This document shows, piece by piece, positions 56,483 through 63,888 of a stretch of DNA of 64,000 nucleotides. The stretch is taken from positions 25,460 through 89,459 of the IMG/VR virus record IMGVR_UViG_3300025894_000925; one strand, given 5' to 3'. Positions within the stretch are counted from its first letter, which is position 1. Each line of letters opens with the position of its first letter. The notes below the pieces were generated by a model that was not told the DNA's origin, did no database searches, and saw only the letters and a program-made list of their open reading frames with translations. A program made the translations under genes and the position numbers. This DNA is from a virus.

Positions 56483-57309
56483 ACTGCCATCTCCGCTTTA
56501 ATTGTTTCGTGACTTTGATAATTCTGCAAACGTATATCATCCATTGTAAAATGATCAATATGTCTTTTTTCTGGATTTAGCCAAAGTGTAGGTAAAGGCA
56601 ACGGTTCTCTTGCAAGTTGTTCTTTAACTTGATTGACATGGTTAAGATATATATGTGCATCGCCTAATGTATGCACAAACTCGCCTACTTTTAGATTGCA
56701 TACTTGGGCAATCATATGTGTGAGTAGACTATAACTTGCAATGTTAAATGGTACTCCAAGAAACATGTCGCAACTTCGTTGGTACATTTGACAACTTAAT
56801 TTGTTGTCTGTGCTAACATAAAACTGAGCCATAATATGACATGGTGGTAATGCCATTAGATCTAGCTCGCCTACATTCCATGCACTTAGTATATGTCTAC
56901 GTGAAAATGGATCTTGTTTAATACCTTCAATTAGTTTTTCAATTTGATCTGTTCCCCATTCACGCCATTGTACACCATACACTCTACCAAGGTCGCCTTT
57001 GTATTCCGCATTAGGTAACCAGTAGTCTGCTTCTGCATTAGGAGACCAGATAGTTTTCTTGTTTTCATCTCTTGTTTTGTGTAATATTTCGGCTAGTCTA
57101 CGTTCGTCGCCACTGCCTTCTAAGAACCAGAGCAACTCGCTAACTACACTTTTCCATGCAAGTTTCTTTGTAGTTACTGCTGGGAAACCTTTGTTTAGAT
57201 CATAACGTTGTTGCATACCAAATAAACCAATGGTACCAACGCCGGTGCGATCTCTGCGTTCTTGTCCGTTTATTAGTACTTCTTTAATGGCGTTTAAATA
57301 ATTTTTCAT
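56479..57309 (-). CDS. thyA: Thymidylate synthase ThyA
   Basis: The product has 276 residues from ATG 57309; the longer frame to 57369 is unsupported. The active site is C157 in LPPCH, followed by QRSCD (the dUMP-binding Arg pair segment) and PFNIASY, whose Asn is that of thymidylate synthases rather than dCMP hydroxymethylases. GDAHIYLNH is the conserved C-terminal motif. It makes dTMP from dUMP with methylene-tetrahydrofolate. The start overlaps the end of DHFR by 26 nt, pairing the two folate enzymes. Near normal length for the family. Confidence 0.96.
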   Translation of the reverse strand: MKNYLNAIKEVLINGQERRDRTGVGTIGLFGMQQRYDLNKGFPAVTTKKLAWKSVVSELLWFLEGSGDERRLAEILHKTRDENKKTIWSPNAEADYWLPNAEYKGDLGRVYGVQWREWGTDQIEKLIEGIKQDPFSRRHILSAWNVGELDLMALPPCHIMAQFYVSTDNKLSCQMYQRSCDMFLGVPFNIASYSLLTHMIAQVCNLKVGEFVHTLGDAHIYLNHVNQVKEQLAREPLPLPTLWLNPEKRHIDHFTMDDIRLQNYQSHETIKAEMAV

Positions 57310-57790
57310 AACGTATAAATGTCGCTTTTTGGTCTGGCCCTGATGAACTGCTTCTTGGAATAAAATCACGAGTTACTAAATTGTCAACATTGATTCTAAC
57401 ATCAGTTTTAAATTGACCTTGAATTTGAGTGATGTGTATTTGATCTAATATATTATGAACCTGCATGATTATTTTAGGTCCACCAATAACATATATTTTT
57501 TTATCTTGATGTTTGAATTCTAAATCTAATATGGACTTCTCAAGGTTAGTTCCGTTAATTGGTAAAGCATGATCACCTAGTGTATCAGGGCGAGAAGTTA
57601 CTACGTAACAAGTTCGGTTTACCAATGGCTTGGGCATCTTCTTATCGTCCCAAGTCTTTCTTCCCATTACTACAACATTATTCATAGTGAGGTCTTTAAA
57701 CTTTTGCAAGTCTTCTGGAACATACCAAGGCAATGTGCCTTTATATCCCATTCCTCCTCTTGAATCTACTGCTAGTAATGCTGATATCAT
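57284..57790 (-). CDS. folA: Dihydrofolate reductase
   Basis: The product has 168 residues. DHFR landmarks in order: ISALLAVDSRGGMGYKGTLPWYVPEDL (substrate and nicotinamide region, broken here only by length of quotation: LPWYVPEDL), VVVMGRKTW, VVTSRP and IYVIGGPKI. It regenerates tetrahydrofolate consumed by ThyA. Its start overlaps the stop of the upstream gene as ATGA, and it overlaps ThyA by 26 nt. T4 also carries adjacent frd and td genes, so this is a typical phage nucleotide pair. Confidence 0.95.
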   Translation of the reverse strand: MISALLAVDSRGGMGYKGTLPWYVPEDLQKFKDLTMNNVVVMGRKTWDDKKMPKPLVNRTCYVVTSRPDTLGDHALPINGTNLEKSILDLEFKHQDKKIYVIGGPKIIMQVHNILDQIHITQIQGQFKTDVRINVDNLVTRDFIPRSSSSGPDQKATFIRYEKLFKRH

Positions 57791-58143
57791 GTAAGATCCT
57801 TTAATATTTTATCTGTTAATGGTTGCACACTATTTGCAACTGAGTCGAGATTAATATAAAAATCTACATCTCGTATAATATCTTCCATATCGGATAAACG
57901 AGTATTAATTTGTAGCTCAATTTCATCAGGGTGTAGCTGACCTTCGTCAAGCAATTCCTGAATATCAATTCTTACTACAGACCCGTCTTTAAGATTAACG
58001 TCTAACGACTCCAAACAAGTGATTGGAACTTGAGCTTTATCAACATCGTTTAGTATTCGTTCCCACTTGTCTTTCTTGGTAATCTTAAGCCGTTTGCTTT
58101 TTGGTCCTCGTCGTCTTTTTGCGGGTTGTGGTACTTTTGACAT
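57787..58143 (-). CDS. Hypothetical protein with basic N terminus
   Basis: The product has 118 residues. The first ~28 residues are strongly basic (KRRRGPKSKRLKITKK), the remainder acidic and helical (ELLDEGQLHPDEIELQINTR). It overlaps the end of the upstream gene by 59 nt and DHFR by ATGA. The basic start could contact nucleic acid. No family recognised. Confidence 0.65.
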   Translation of the reverse strand: MSKVPQPAKRRRGPKSKRLKITKKDKWERILNDVDKAQVPITCLESLDVNLKDGSVVRIDIQELLDEGQLHPDEIELQINTRLSDMEDIIRDVDFYINLDSVANSVQPLTDKILKDLT

Positions 58144-58777
58144 TTGGATTGAGCCCTTTAGCTTCTTCTTTTAATCGCTTTGCTTCAGCCATTAATCCCT
58201 TTGCATTGGTTTCATGAGCTTTGGCTTGTTCCAGTAAATTAGTTGCGATTGCCTCATTGGATAATACTCCACCATCCGGTGCATTAATTACTGGCGGTGC
58301 AACTGTCTCCATAGGTGCTGGCGGTTCACCAACATCTCTTCCTCTATTATAAGCCCTTGCATGATTAGCGGCCATACCTTGATTTTCATCTAGTGCTTTG
58401 GCCTTTTGTGCGGCTTCATTACCAGCTTTAATATCTGCTAGTAATGTATTAACCTCATCTAATCTTTGCTTGGTTGAAACATTAGGAGTCAACAATACCT
58501 GATTAGTTGGTACCTTTTTAATACGATGTTCGTTGTGTAGAACATCTAGTAAATTTCTATTGTCCGACATAGTTGTACGATGAAGTACATCAGCTAGATC
58601 TGGAGTGGCTTGAGCCGGCTCGCTATCAACTGCTTTAATTAATTCATCGTGTACTTGTGCTGGTAAATCATCAGTATATACAACGAGAGCCATATGTGCT
58701 TCATCTGGTACTTGTCTAAATGCGACTACACATTTACGTTGATTATGCTGAGCTACGTGTTTTGTAAAACCTGCCAT
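58085..58777 (-). CDS. Hypothetical protein
   Basis: The product has 230 residues. It begins with a globular part (KCVVAFRQVPDEAHMALVVYT) of ~50 residues, then coiled-coil-like Ala/Glu/Lys helices and a very basic C terminus (TTRKKTTRTKKQTA). A GGAGAAT ribosome site precedes the ATG. It overlaps the next gene by 59 nt. Function unknown. The globular start plus tail could suit an RNA-polymerase- or nucleic-acid-associated role, but nothing proves it. Confidence 0.68.
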   Translation of the reverse strand: MAGFTKHVAQHNQRKCVVAFRQVPDEAHMALVVYTDDLPAQVHDELIKAVDSEPAQATPDLADVLHRTTMSDNRNLLDVLHNEHRIKKVPTNQVLLTPNVSTKQRLDEVNTLLADIKAGNEAAQKAKALDENQGMAANHARAYNRGRDVGEPPAPMETVAPPVINAPDGGVLSNEAIATNLLEQAKAHETNAKGLMAEAKRLKEEAKGLNPNVKSTTTRKKTTRTKKQTA

Positions 58778-58779
58778 TT

Positions 58780-59136
58780 TTATTCTCCTGCTGGCTCCTC
58801 ATCGTCACCACTTAATTCACTAGCGATATTATCGCCTTCTGCTGGTGCGTCTGAGATAGAACCTTCTGATTGTGTACCTTCTGTCTTAGGAGCTTCTCTG
58901 GTGATTGCTCCGCTGGTTTCCAGAAAGTTAAGTAAACGGTCATGAAGTCCGCCTACATTTGCCATTTCATCGGCACGAAAACCACCGCGTCTGGCAATAA
59001 CTTGGATAGTTTGCAACATTAACAATAAGTCACTAACGCCTAATCCTGCGGCACTTGGTGTGTCGCCTGGGGGAGTTGGCTCAGTACTTACTGGCTCTGG
59101 TGCTTCAACTACTTCGTTTTCTACTTCATCACTCAT
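58780..59136 (-). CDS. Acidic hypothetical protein
   Basis: The product has 118 residues. Acidic, Pro/Glu-rich ends flank a short hydrophobic helix pair (SDLLLMLQTIQVIARRGGF, then VGGLHDRLLNFLE). It resembles small acidic T4-like marine phage proteins in outline. AAGGAG precedes the ATG. It starts the unit that runs down through DHFR and ThyA. No function assigned. Confidence 0.68.
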   Translation of the reverse strand: MSDEVENEVVEAPEPVSTEPTPPGDTPSAAGLGVSDLLLMLQTIQVIARRGGFRADEMANVGGLHDRLLNFLETSGAITREAPKTEGTQSEGSISDAPAEGDNIASELSGDDEEPAGE

Positions 59137-59214
59137 AGTTTTTAGTCTCCTTTAATTGAATAAACTACTCTGTTATTTAACGTGTATTTGTACTGTATCC
59201 AAATATTATTTCGG

Positions 59215-59511
59215 TTAGTACGTAATTTTTGAACTATTGAACGTATCCATCAATAAAGCAAAGTAACTGGCTTCGCTATTTTCTTCAAATCCTGCTATAT
59301 GTGTCATCTCTCTTGATCCAATATTTTGCATATCTTTTTGTGCAAAAGGTCCAACATAGAAACGACTATTTAAGTTTTCATAAATCCAATCTGTAACATC
59401 TTTTTCATGTACATAAAGATTGAATGTTACACTGTCAAAATGCGGTGGAAGATGATATAAACGTCTGAGACCTTGTACTTCAATAGCATTTGGCTCATTA
59501 AACTTTAGCAT
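59215..59511 (-). CDS. Hypothetical protein
   Basis: The product has 98 residues from ATG 59511; the track-like longer start at 59529 would add MIRKKK, less likely given operon overlap. The sequence has alternating aromatic strands (RRLYHLPPHFDSVTFNLYVH, then NSRFYVGPFAQKD). No recognised family. It overlaps the upstream gene by 14 nt. A 78-nt untranslated gap follows before the acidic protein gene. Confidence 0.65.
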   Translation of the reverse strand: MLKFNEPNAIEVQGLRRLYHLPPHFDSVTFNLYVHEKDVTDWIYENLNSRFYVGPFAQKDMQNIGSREMTHIAGFEENSEASYFALLMDTFNSSKITY

Positions 59512-59812
59512 CTTTTTCTTCCTTATCACTGACGTCGTCTACTACACGAACAATTTTAATAGGCTGTTGATCGTCATTGTGAATCTGATCAATTTTAGTT
59601 TCAAGTTCTTTGTTTGCAGTAACTATGAACTCATTCATTAACTCGGGCCTGTCCATTGCTATTGCAATTTCAACACTACGACTTAGATCAGAAAGTACCC
59701 ATTCAAGTCTTTTAATTCGTTCGATGGCACTCTCTAAATCTTCAGGAATATTGGCCCACTTGGGGCCAATATCAATTTCTTCTTTTGTTGTTTCTGGATC
59801 CATTGCTGTCAT
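59498..59812 (-). CDS. Hypothetical coiled-coil protein
   Basis: The product has 104 residues, largely helical and acidic, with a heptad-like region (LESAIERIKRLEWVLSDLSR). It overlaps the lipoprotein hydrolase by ATGA, so it should be translated with it. No function can be assigned. Confidence 0.65.
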   Translation of the reverse strand: MTAMDPETTKEEIDIGPKWANIPEDLESAIERIKRLEWVLSDLSRSVEIAIAMDRPELMNEFIVTANKELETKIDQIHNDDQQPIKIVRVVDDVSDKEEKDAKV

Positions 59813-60666
59813 TTCATAAACCTATCAATAAATTTAAAAGTTTCGTCTTGGCTTTTTGCAGTTACATCTTCGTTGTATGTATAAACTTGATGTCCGTAGT
59901 AAGTGTTTTTGCTAAAACCATTTAGTTGTTGGCAATCCCAACAGTGAGTTGCATCATACTCAATAAACTTGCTCTCAGGCAACTTCTTTGTGATACTACT
60001 ATATAACCAACTGCTACATCCTTCGCCAACTTCAACGTCATCACTTCCAGACATCCAAAGTACCGGACGTTTAATACTGCTATCAAGATAAGTTTGGCTT
60101 GGGTAAGCACAACCTGCATACAAACTTACATGAGCTCTTGGAGTAGCAAGACCCTGCTTTTCGGCTTTGTCAATAACATGACCATCAATTGCCGCGGCAC
60201 CAATCTGTCCACCTAGGCTGGTTCCAATGGTAAAGATTTGATTTTTGTTTACACCTGGCACTTCAGCAAGAGCCTGCACACCGTTGTATACATCACGTAC
60301 TAAACGATCATGTGATAGATGTTTATTCTTACCACAGTTCCAAGGACGGCTTGCACTACGACCTTCGTTGTAATCAGTAACGGCAACTACGTAACCTTGC
60401 TCCAATAACGGATCAATCCAGTTACGTTTAATGTCTGTTGAATTAAAATGTTGTACACCAGTACAACTAGGAAGAAACAATACTGCTCCACCGTTAAAAT
60501 TAGCAGGCTTGAAAATCCTGTTTCCAATTCCATATGCCTGTGAACTCTTATAACTAAGGTCCTTGTGAGTACCTTCATAAACGGTACTAAGTGTAGCTGA
60601 ATTACATGCTGAAGTTCCAGCTAGTAAACCAGCTACTGCAATTAATTTTAAGGTTTTCGTAATCAC
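59809..60666 (-). CDS. Lipoprotein alpha/beta hydrolase
   Basis: The product has 285 residues from GTG 60666, with GGAG six nt upstream; a TTG at 60678 has no useful ribosome site. The N terminus is a short lipoprotein signal (KTLKLIAVAGLLAGTSAC) with Cys21 as the lipid-attachment candidate, though Thr at -3 is atypical. The triad candidates are S150 in GTSLGG, D209/D210 in GSDDVEVG and H241 in DATHCW, as in dienelactone-hydrolase relatives. Multiple Cys suggest a periplasmic location. A phage-made membrane-anchored hydrolase could alter the host envelope. It has its own sigma-70-type promoter. Confidence 0.85.
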   Translation of the reverse strand: MITKTLKLIAVAGLLAGTSACNSATLSTVYEGTHKDLSYKSSQAYGIGNRIFKPANFNGGAVLFLPSCTGVQHFNSTDIKRNWIDPLLEQGYVVAVTDYNEGRSASRPWNCGKNKHLSHDRLVRDVYNGVQALAEVPGVNKNQIFTIGTSLGGQIGAAAIDGHVIDKAEKQGLATPRAHVSLYAGCAYPSQTYLDSSIKRPVLWMSGSDDVEVGEGCSSWLYSSITKKLPESKFIEYDATHCWDCQQLNGFSKNTYYGHQVYTYNEDVTAKSQDETFKFIDRFMK

Positions 60667-60695
60667 GAGCTTCTCCAATTCCTTATTATACTTGT

Positions 60696-60724
60696 AGTAT
60701 ACGATAGTTCTTAAGAAAAGTCAA
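60696..60724 (-). promoter_or_regulatory. Sigma-70-type promoter of the lipoprotein hydrolase
   Basis: On the minus strand: TTGACT (complement of 60719-60724), exactly 17 nt, then TATACT (complement of 60696-60701). It lies in the 63-nt gap after the VWA gene and directs transcription into the GTG start at 60666. Confidence 0.75.
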
Positions 60725-60729
60725 CCGTT

Positions 60730-62001
60730 TTATGCCGCTTGTTTACTAACTTCTTTTTCGTAACTAGCCCAAATACCAAATGGTGGTTGTACATCTTCGT
60801 TGCCTTTGATAATGAATACTGTATCACAATAGTGTTCATCACCCCAACTATCCCATGGCATACCATCTGTAAACATAATGAATTTTTTGGGTTCAATCCC
60901 TTGTTCTTTCATATATTCCCAGTTACACATAAAGTCGGTACCACCACCACCTTGTGGCTCATATTCAGTAATATCTCTCATATTGTCGCTTGTAAACATC
61001 TGCTCATTGTATACGGCAGTATCAAAACTCCAAATACGAATATTGTATTCTGTGTACTGTTCCATAATACCTTGTACCTCACTTAGGAAGGCACTCGCAT
61101 CTTCTACTCCAATTGACCCACTCATATCAAAAGCAATACAAACATCAATCTGCTCTCCAGGAATCATACCTGGCATAATTGCATCGTTGTGCCAACCCTT
61201 ACGGCTGATTCTCGAGAATGAAAAATCATTGCGGATAACACTCTGTATCTGTTGCTCAATGAGATCCTGCCAACGGATAACTGGCTTAGTCATATTTTGA
61301 ATAAGTCGTTTAACACCACTAGGCAAATCACCAGCATCTACAGTTTCAGCCGCATTAAGAACAGCCTCTTTAATGTCATCACGTATCTGTCTACGTTCAG
61401 CATCTGACATTGTAGGACGACCTTTGCCATCCTTTGAATCAGTTTCAGAACCCATACCATCATCACCATCAAGGTGTTCGTCAAGTACCTGCTGAAGTAA
61501 TTCGCTTAGTTGCTCTTCAGATGAGTTTTCAATAAGGTCATCATATACACCTTCACATGCCCAACCAACGTATTTGTGAGCAAACAAAATTGGCACCACA
61601 GTAATACGTTCACCAACTTTTTGTTCTAATAGATCTGAGTTCACACAATAGTCAGCGGCAATATTCCATATCTTAGGATCACGGTCAATACGTCTACCAC
61701 AGTGATCATATACCGCATGTAATACTTCGTGTCCTACTAAGAACTCTAGCTGACGCAACGGAAGTGAATTAACAAAAGCGGAATTATAATAAAAACGACG
61801 GCCATCTGTTGCCGCTGTCGGGCACCAATCGTCTGCATTAATCAAATCCATTCTAGTAGCAATGTTACCAAAGAATGGTGCCTTAAGCAACAAACCAACA
61901 CGAGCAGTAATCAGCATCTCTCTGGCTTTATTATCTGCAACAGGATCTGTAACAGTTTTTTCTTTAGATTTTTCTGCTAATGTTGAACTTGCCTGAGACA
62001 T
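60730..62001 (-). CDS. VWA-domain protein with N-terminal metallopeptidase-like domain (MoxR partner)
   Basis: The product has 423 residues. HEVLH (91-95) in the N-terminal half is an HExxH zinc site of the putative metallopeptidase domain often fused to VWA (DUF2201-type). After an acidic linker, the VWA domain has a MIDAS: DMSGS at 292-296, then GGGGTDF and FTDGMPWD. MoxR AAA+ ATPases and VWA proteins typically act together as chaperones that insert cofactors or remodel complexes. The MoxR gene is just upstream. Phage target unknown. Confidence 0.88.
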   Translation of the reverse strand: MSQASSTLAEKSKEKTVTDPVADNKAREMLITARVGLLLKAPFFGNIATRMDLINADDWCPTAATDGRRFYYNSAFVNSLPLRQLEFLVGHEVLHAVYDHCGRRIDRDPKIWNIAADYCVNSDLLEQKVGERITVVPILFAHKYVGWACEGVYDDLIENSSEEQLSELLQQVLDEHLDGDDGMGSETDSKDGKGRPTMSDAERRQIRDDIKEAVLNAAETVDAGDLPSGVKRLIQNMTKPVIRWQDLIEQQIQSVIRNDFSFSRISRKGWHNDAIMPGMIPGEQIDVCIAFDMSGSIGVEDASAFLSEVQGIMEQYTEYNIRIWSFDTAVYNEQMFTSDNMRDITEYEPQGGGGTDFMCNWEYMKEQGIEPKKFIMFTDGMPWDSWGDEHYCDTVFIIKGNEDVQPPFGIWASYEKEVSKQAA

Positions 62002-62032
62002 AAAAAACTCCTAATTCCTAATTGTTATATAC

Positions 62033-62061
62033 ATTATATAACATCTTTTACCAAATGTCAA
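62033..62061 (-). promoter_or_regulatory. Perfect-consensus sigma-70 promoter of the VWA gene
   Basis: On the minus strand: TTGACA (complement of 62056-62061), exactly 17 nt, then TATAAT (complement of 62033-62038), the full E. coli-type consensus. AGGAG follows before the ATG at 62001. The rest of the 144-nt gap after MoxR holds only a weak GGGGG/CCCCC hairpin (62093-62122). Confidence 0.88.
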
Positions 62062-62145
62062 CCAAAAAGTGTCGATATCAACGGTAATAAAGTGGGGGTC
62101 TTACGGATAAAACCTGCCCCCATACCGCCCGTGACAGCGATTCAG

Positions 62146-63255
62146 TTAGTTTTTGGCACTCGCATTCGTTATGTACTTGCCATAACTTTCGTGGAACTCG
62201 TTAAAGTTCTTGAGCTTTCCAGGAATTAACGGAAGGTTGTAAGTAGCCAACGAAACCTTTGCACCCATAACAACCAACTCAGTAGTGAAGTTGTCCATCA
62301 TAAAGCGAAGGAAGTTATCAGCCATTTTGTGCCACTCAGTCATATCTGTTTTGGTCTCAGGCTTCTTAAACTGCTCTTGCAGTTCGTAGCACATTCCAGT
62401 AACCAAAGCATACATTGCTGAAACTTCAGTAACCTTCATTGTTTTAACCTTGCCAGAAAGAATATCTTCTGGGTTAGGCATATCTTTAGCAACCTTACGG
62501 TGAGCCATGAACCTAATAGCGAGCCCTTCACCAATAGTACCAGATGCTAAGTCAGCAAGTTCGTCAACACCAATATCTTCGTCTTCAAGAAGATCTGACA
62601 TAAAAGTCCAGGTACGTGGTGTAGCAAAAGCTCTGCTTGGGCTCTTAGGATCAAAATCAAACAAGTCTGATTTAGCAAAAGACAAGTAACCAACCACATC
62701 TTTGTGGATCTTCTTGTTTACTGCCCACTCCAACCAGCTTTCAAATTCTGGACGGACTTCAAGGTGTACAAAACGATTAGCAAGTGGGCTAGGCATTCTG
62801 TAAGTAACACCTTTATCACTTTCACGGTTACCTGCGGCAACAATCACAACGTTGTCGGGCAATTTGTACTTGCCAATTCGTCTGTTAAGAATTAGCTGAT
62901 AACCAGCGGCTTGTACAGCCGGTGCGGCACTGTTCATTTCGTCTAAGAACAAAGTAACCATTGGGTACTCAGCGGCCATCTCTTCAGTAGGAAGATCAAT
63001 TGGCGGTGCCCAATCCATTACACCAAGTTCTTTGTTGAAGTATGGAATACCTCGAATATCTGTAGGATCCATTTGACCTAAACGAAGATCAATCATAAAC
63101 CCACCAAGTTCGGTAGTAAGGTCATTAACAACCTCAGATTTGCCAACACCCGGAGGTCCCCATAAAAATACAGGACGTTGTTTTTTAAAGCAACGAAGTA
63201 AACGAGTCTTTGCGTCTCGTACAGTAACAGTTCTTTCAGTAGTAATAGTAGTCAT
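62146..63255 (-). CDS. MoxR-family AAA+ ATPase
   Basis: The product has 369 residues. Walker A is GPPGVGKS (33-40), Walker B is LFLDEMNSA (102-110), and the sensor-type segment is VAAGNRESD with the arginine-finger region PSPLANRFVHLEV. It is the ATPase half of a MoxR-VWA chaperone pair with the downstream gene, but each has its own promoter. Related pairs occur in marine T4-like phages with unproven function. A role in remodelling host or phage complexes early in infection fits the promoters. Confidence 0.93.
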   Translation of the reverse strand: MTTITTERTVTVRDAKTRLLRCFKKQRPVFLWGPPGVGKSEVVNDLTTELGGFMIDLRLGQMDPTDIRGIPYFNKELGVMDWAPPIDLPTEEMAAEYPMVTLFLDEMNSAAPAVQAAGYQLILNRRIGKYKLPDNVVIVAAGNRESDKGVTYRMPSPLANRFVHLEVRPEFESWLEWAVNKKIHKDVVGYLSFAKSDLFDFDPKSPSRAFATPRTWTFMSDLLEDEDIGVDELADLASGTIGEGLAIRFMAHRKVAKDMPNPEDILSGKVKTMKVTEVSAMYALVTGMCYELQEQFKKPETKTDMTEWHKMADNFLRFMMDNFTTELVVMGAKVSLATYNLPLIPGKLKNFNEFHESYGKYITNASAKN

Positions 63256-63308
63256 AGCGTCACGGGCCTTTCTATCTGTTAATAGCTAATTTTTTAGCTT
63301 ATATATAC

Positions 63309-63337
63309 ATAGTACACGATAAAATGTAATATGTCAA
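63309..63337 (-). promoter_or_regulatory. Sigma-70-type promoter of the MoxR gene
   Basis: On the minus strand: TTGACA (complement of 63332-63337), exactly 17 nt, then TACTAT (complement of 63309-63314). It lies in the 129-nt gap between the small gene at 63385 and MoxR (start 63255). Confidence 0.75.
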
Positions 63338-63384
63338 CCATTTTCTTGCCAAAATATCAAATTAATTTAGTCAACAAGTGGATT

Positions 63385-63633
63385 TTAATCCTTGTGTGTG
63401 TACATGTATTGCTTGGGATTAAGAGTAGCACAGGGGTGCTTTTTTGCTGTGTTAGTATAAACTGCTACAAATTCCTCCTCGCTGGGGTGGTAAGGCAGTT
63501 GCATACTAGCATAATCTCCCATTTTTGCTTGTAACGCTAGGGCGTCCTCTTGCACACTTGCAGGAACGTTAGGGTTAATGGTAATCTCGCCTAGGAACAG
63601 AAAAAGTTGTTGTTGTGTGGTGTATGTAGACAT
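63385..63633 (-). CDS. Hypothetical protein
   Basis: The product has 82 residues. It has a glutamine-rich N-terminal helix (TQQQLFLFLGEI), an 'NPNVPASVQEDALALQAKMG' helical segment, and a C-terminal basic/aromatic end. No known motif. GAGG lies before the ATG, and a sigma-70-type promoter precedes it. Likely an early phage protein; function unknown. Confidence 0.7.
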   Translation of the reverse strand: MSTYTTQQQLFLFLGEITINPNVPASVQEDALALQAKMGDYASMQLPYHPSEEEFVAVYTNTAKKHPCATLNPKQYMYTHKD

Positions 63634-63668
63634 TTTAATAATTACCTCAAGTTGTTTAACTATAACTT

Positions 63669-63698
63669 ATTATAACACTAAAAGGTCCTTAGGGTCAA
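63669..63698 (-). promoter_or_regulatory. Sigma-70-type promoter of the small gene at 63385
   Basis: On the minus strand: TTGACC (complement of 63693-63698), 18 nt, then TATAAT (complement of 63669-63674). It lies directly after the stop of the next upstream gene (63704). Confidence 0.72.
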
Positions 63699-63703
63699 CC
63701 TTT

Positions 63704-63859
63704 TTATGCTCGGATTGCAACAAAATTATCGGCACTATATCCTGTGTATCTACTAGCACCACCAAACTTCATGTACACCTGATTAATAGCATCTTGTTCG
63801 CTAATTGCACGAACTAAATTAATATGTTTGGTGCCAGCATAAACATTATAATAATACAT
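63704..63859 (-). CDS. Small hypothetical protein (51 aa)
   Basis: ATG is the complement of 63857-63859, preceded by GAGGAT at good spacing; stop TAA at 63704-63706. The sequence is aromatic at the start (MYYYNVYAGTKHINL) with an ISEQDAINQVYMKFGG helix, a pattern seen in small phage proteins of unknown function. No homologue recognised. Confidence 0.65.
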   Translation of the reverse strand: MYYYNVYAGTKHINLVRAISEQDAINQVYMKFGGASRYTGYSADNFVAIRA

Positions 63860-63888
63860 GTCAAATCCTCTATTTGTGTTCGTTGATG

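Noticed and set aside
56479-57309. ThyA as a hydroxymethylase making modified DNA bases
   Set aside because: The PFNIASY Asn typical of dTMP synthases is present; no DNA-modification genes with clear motifs sit beside it.
62093-62122. Hairpin GGGGG/CCCCC after MoxR as a terminator
   Set aside because: Six-bp stem, 18-nt loop and no T-run on either strand; too weak to list as a terminator.
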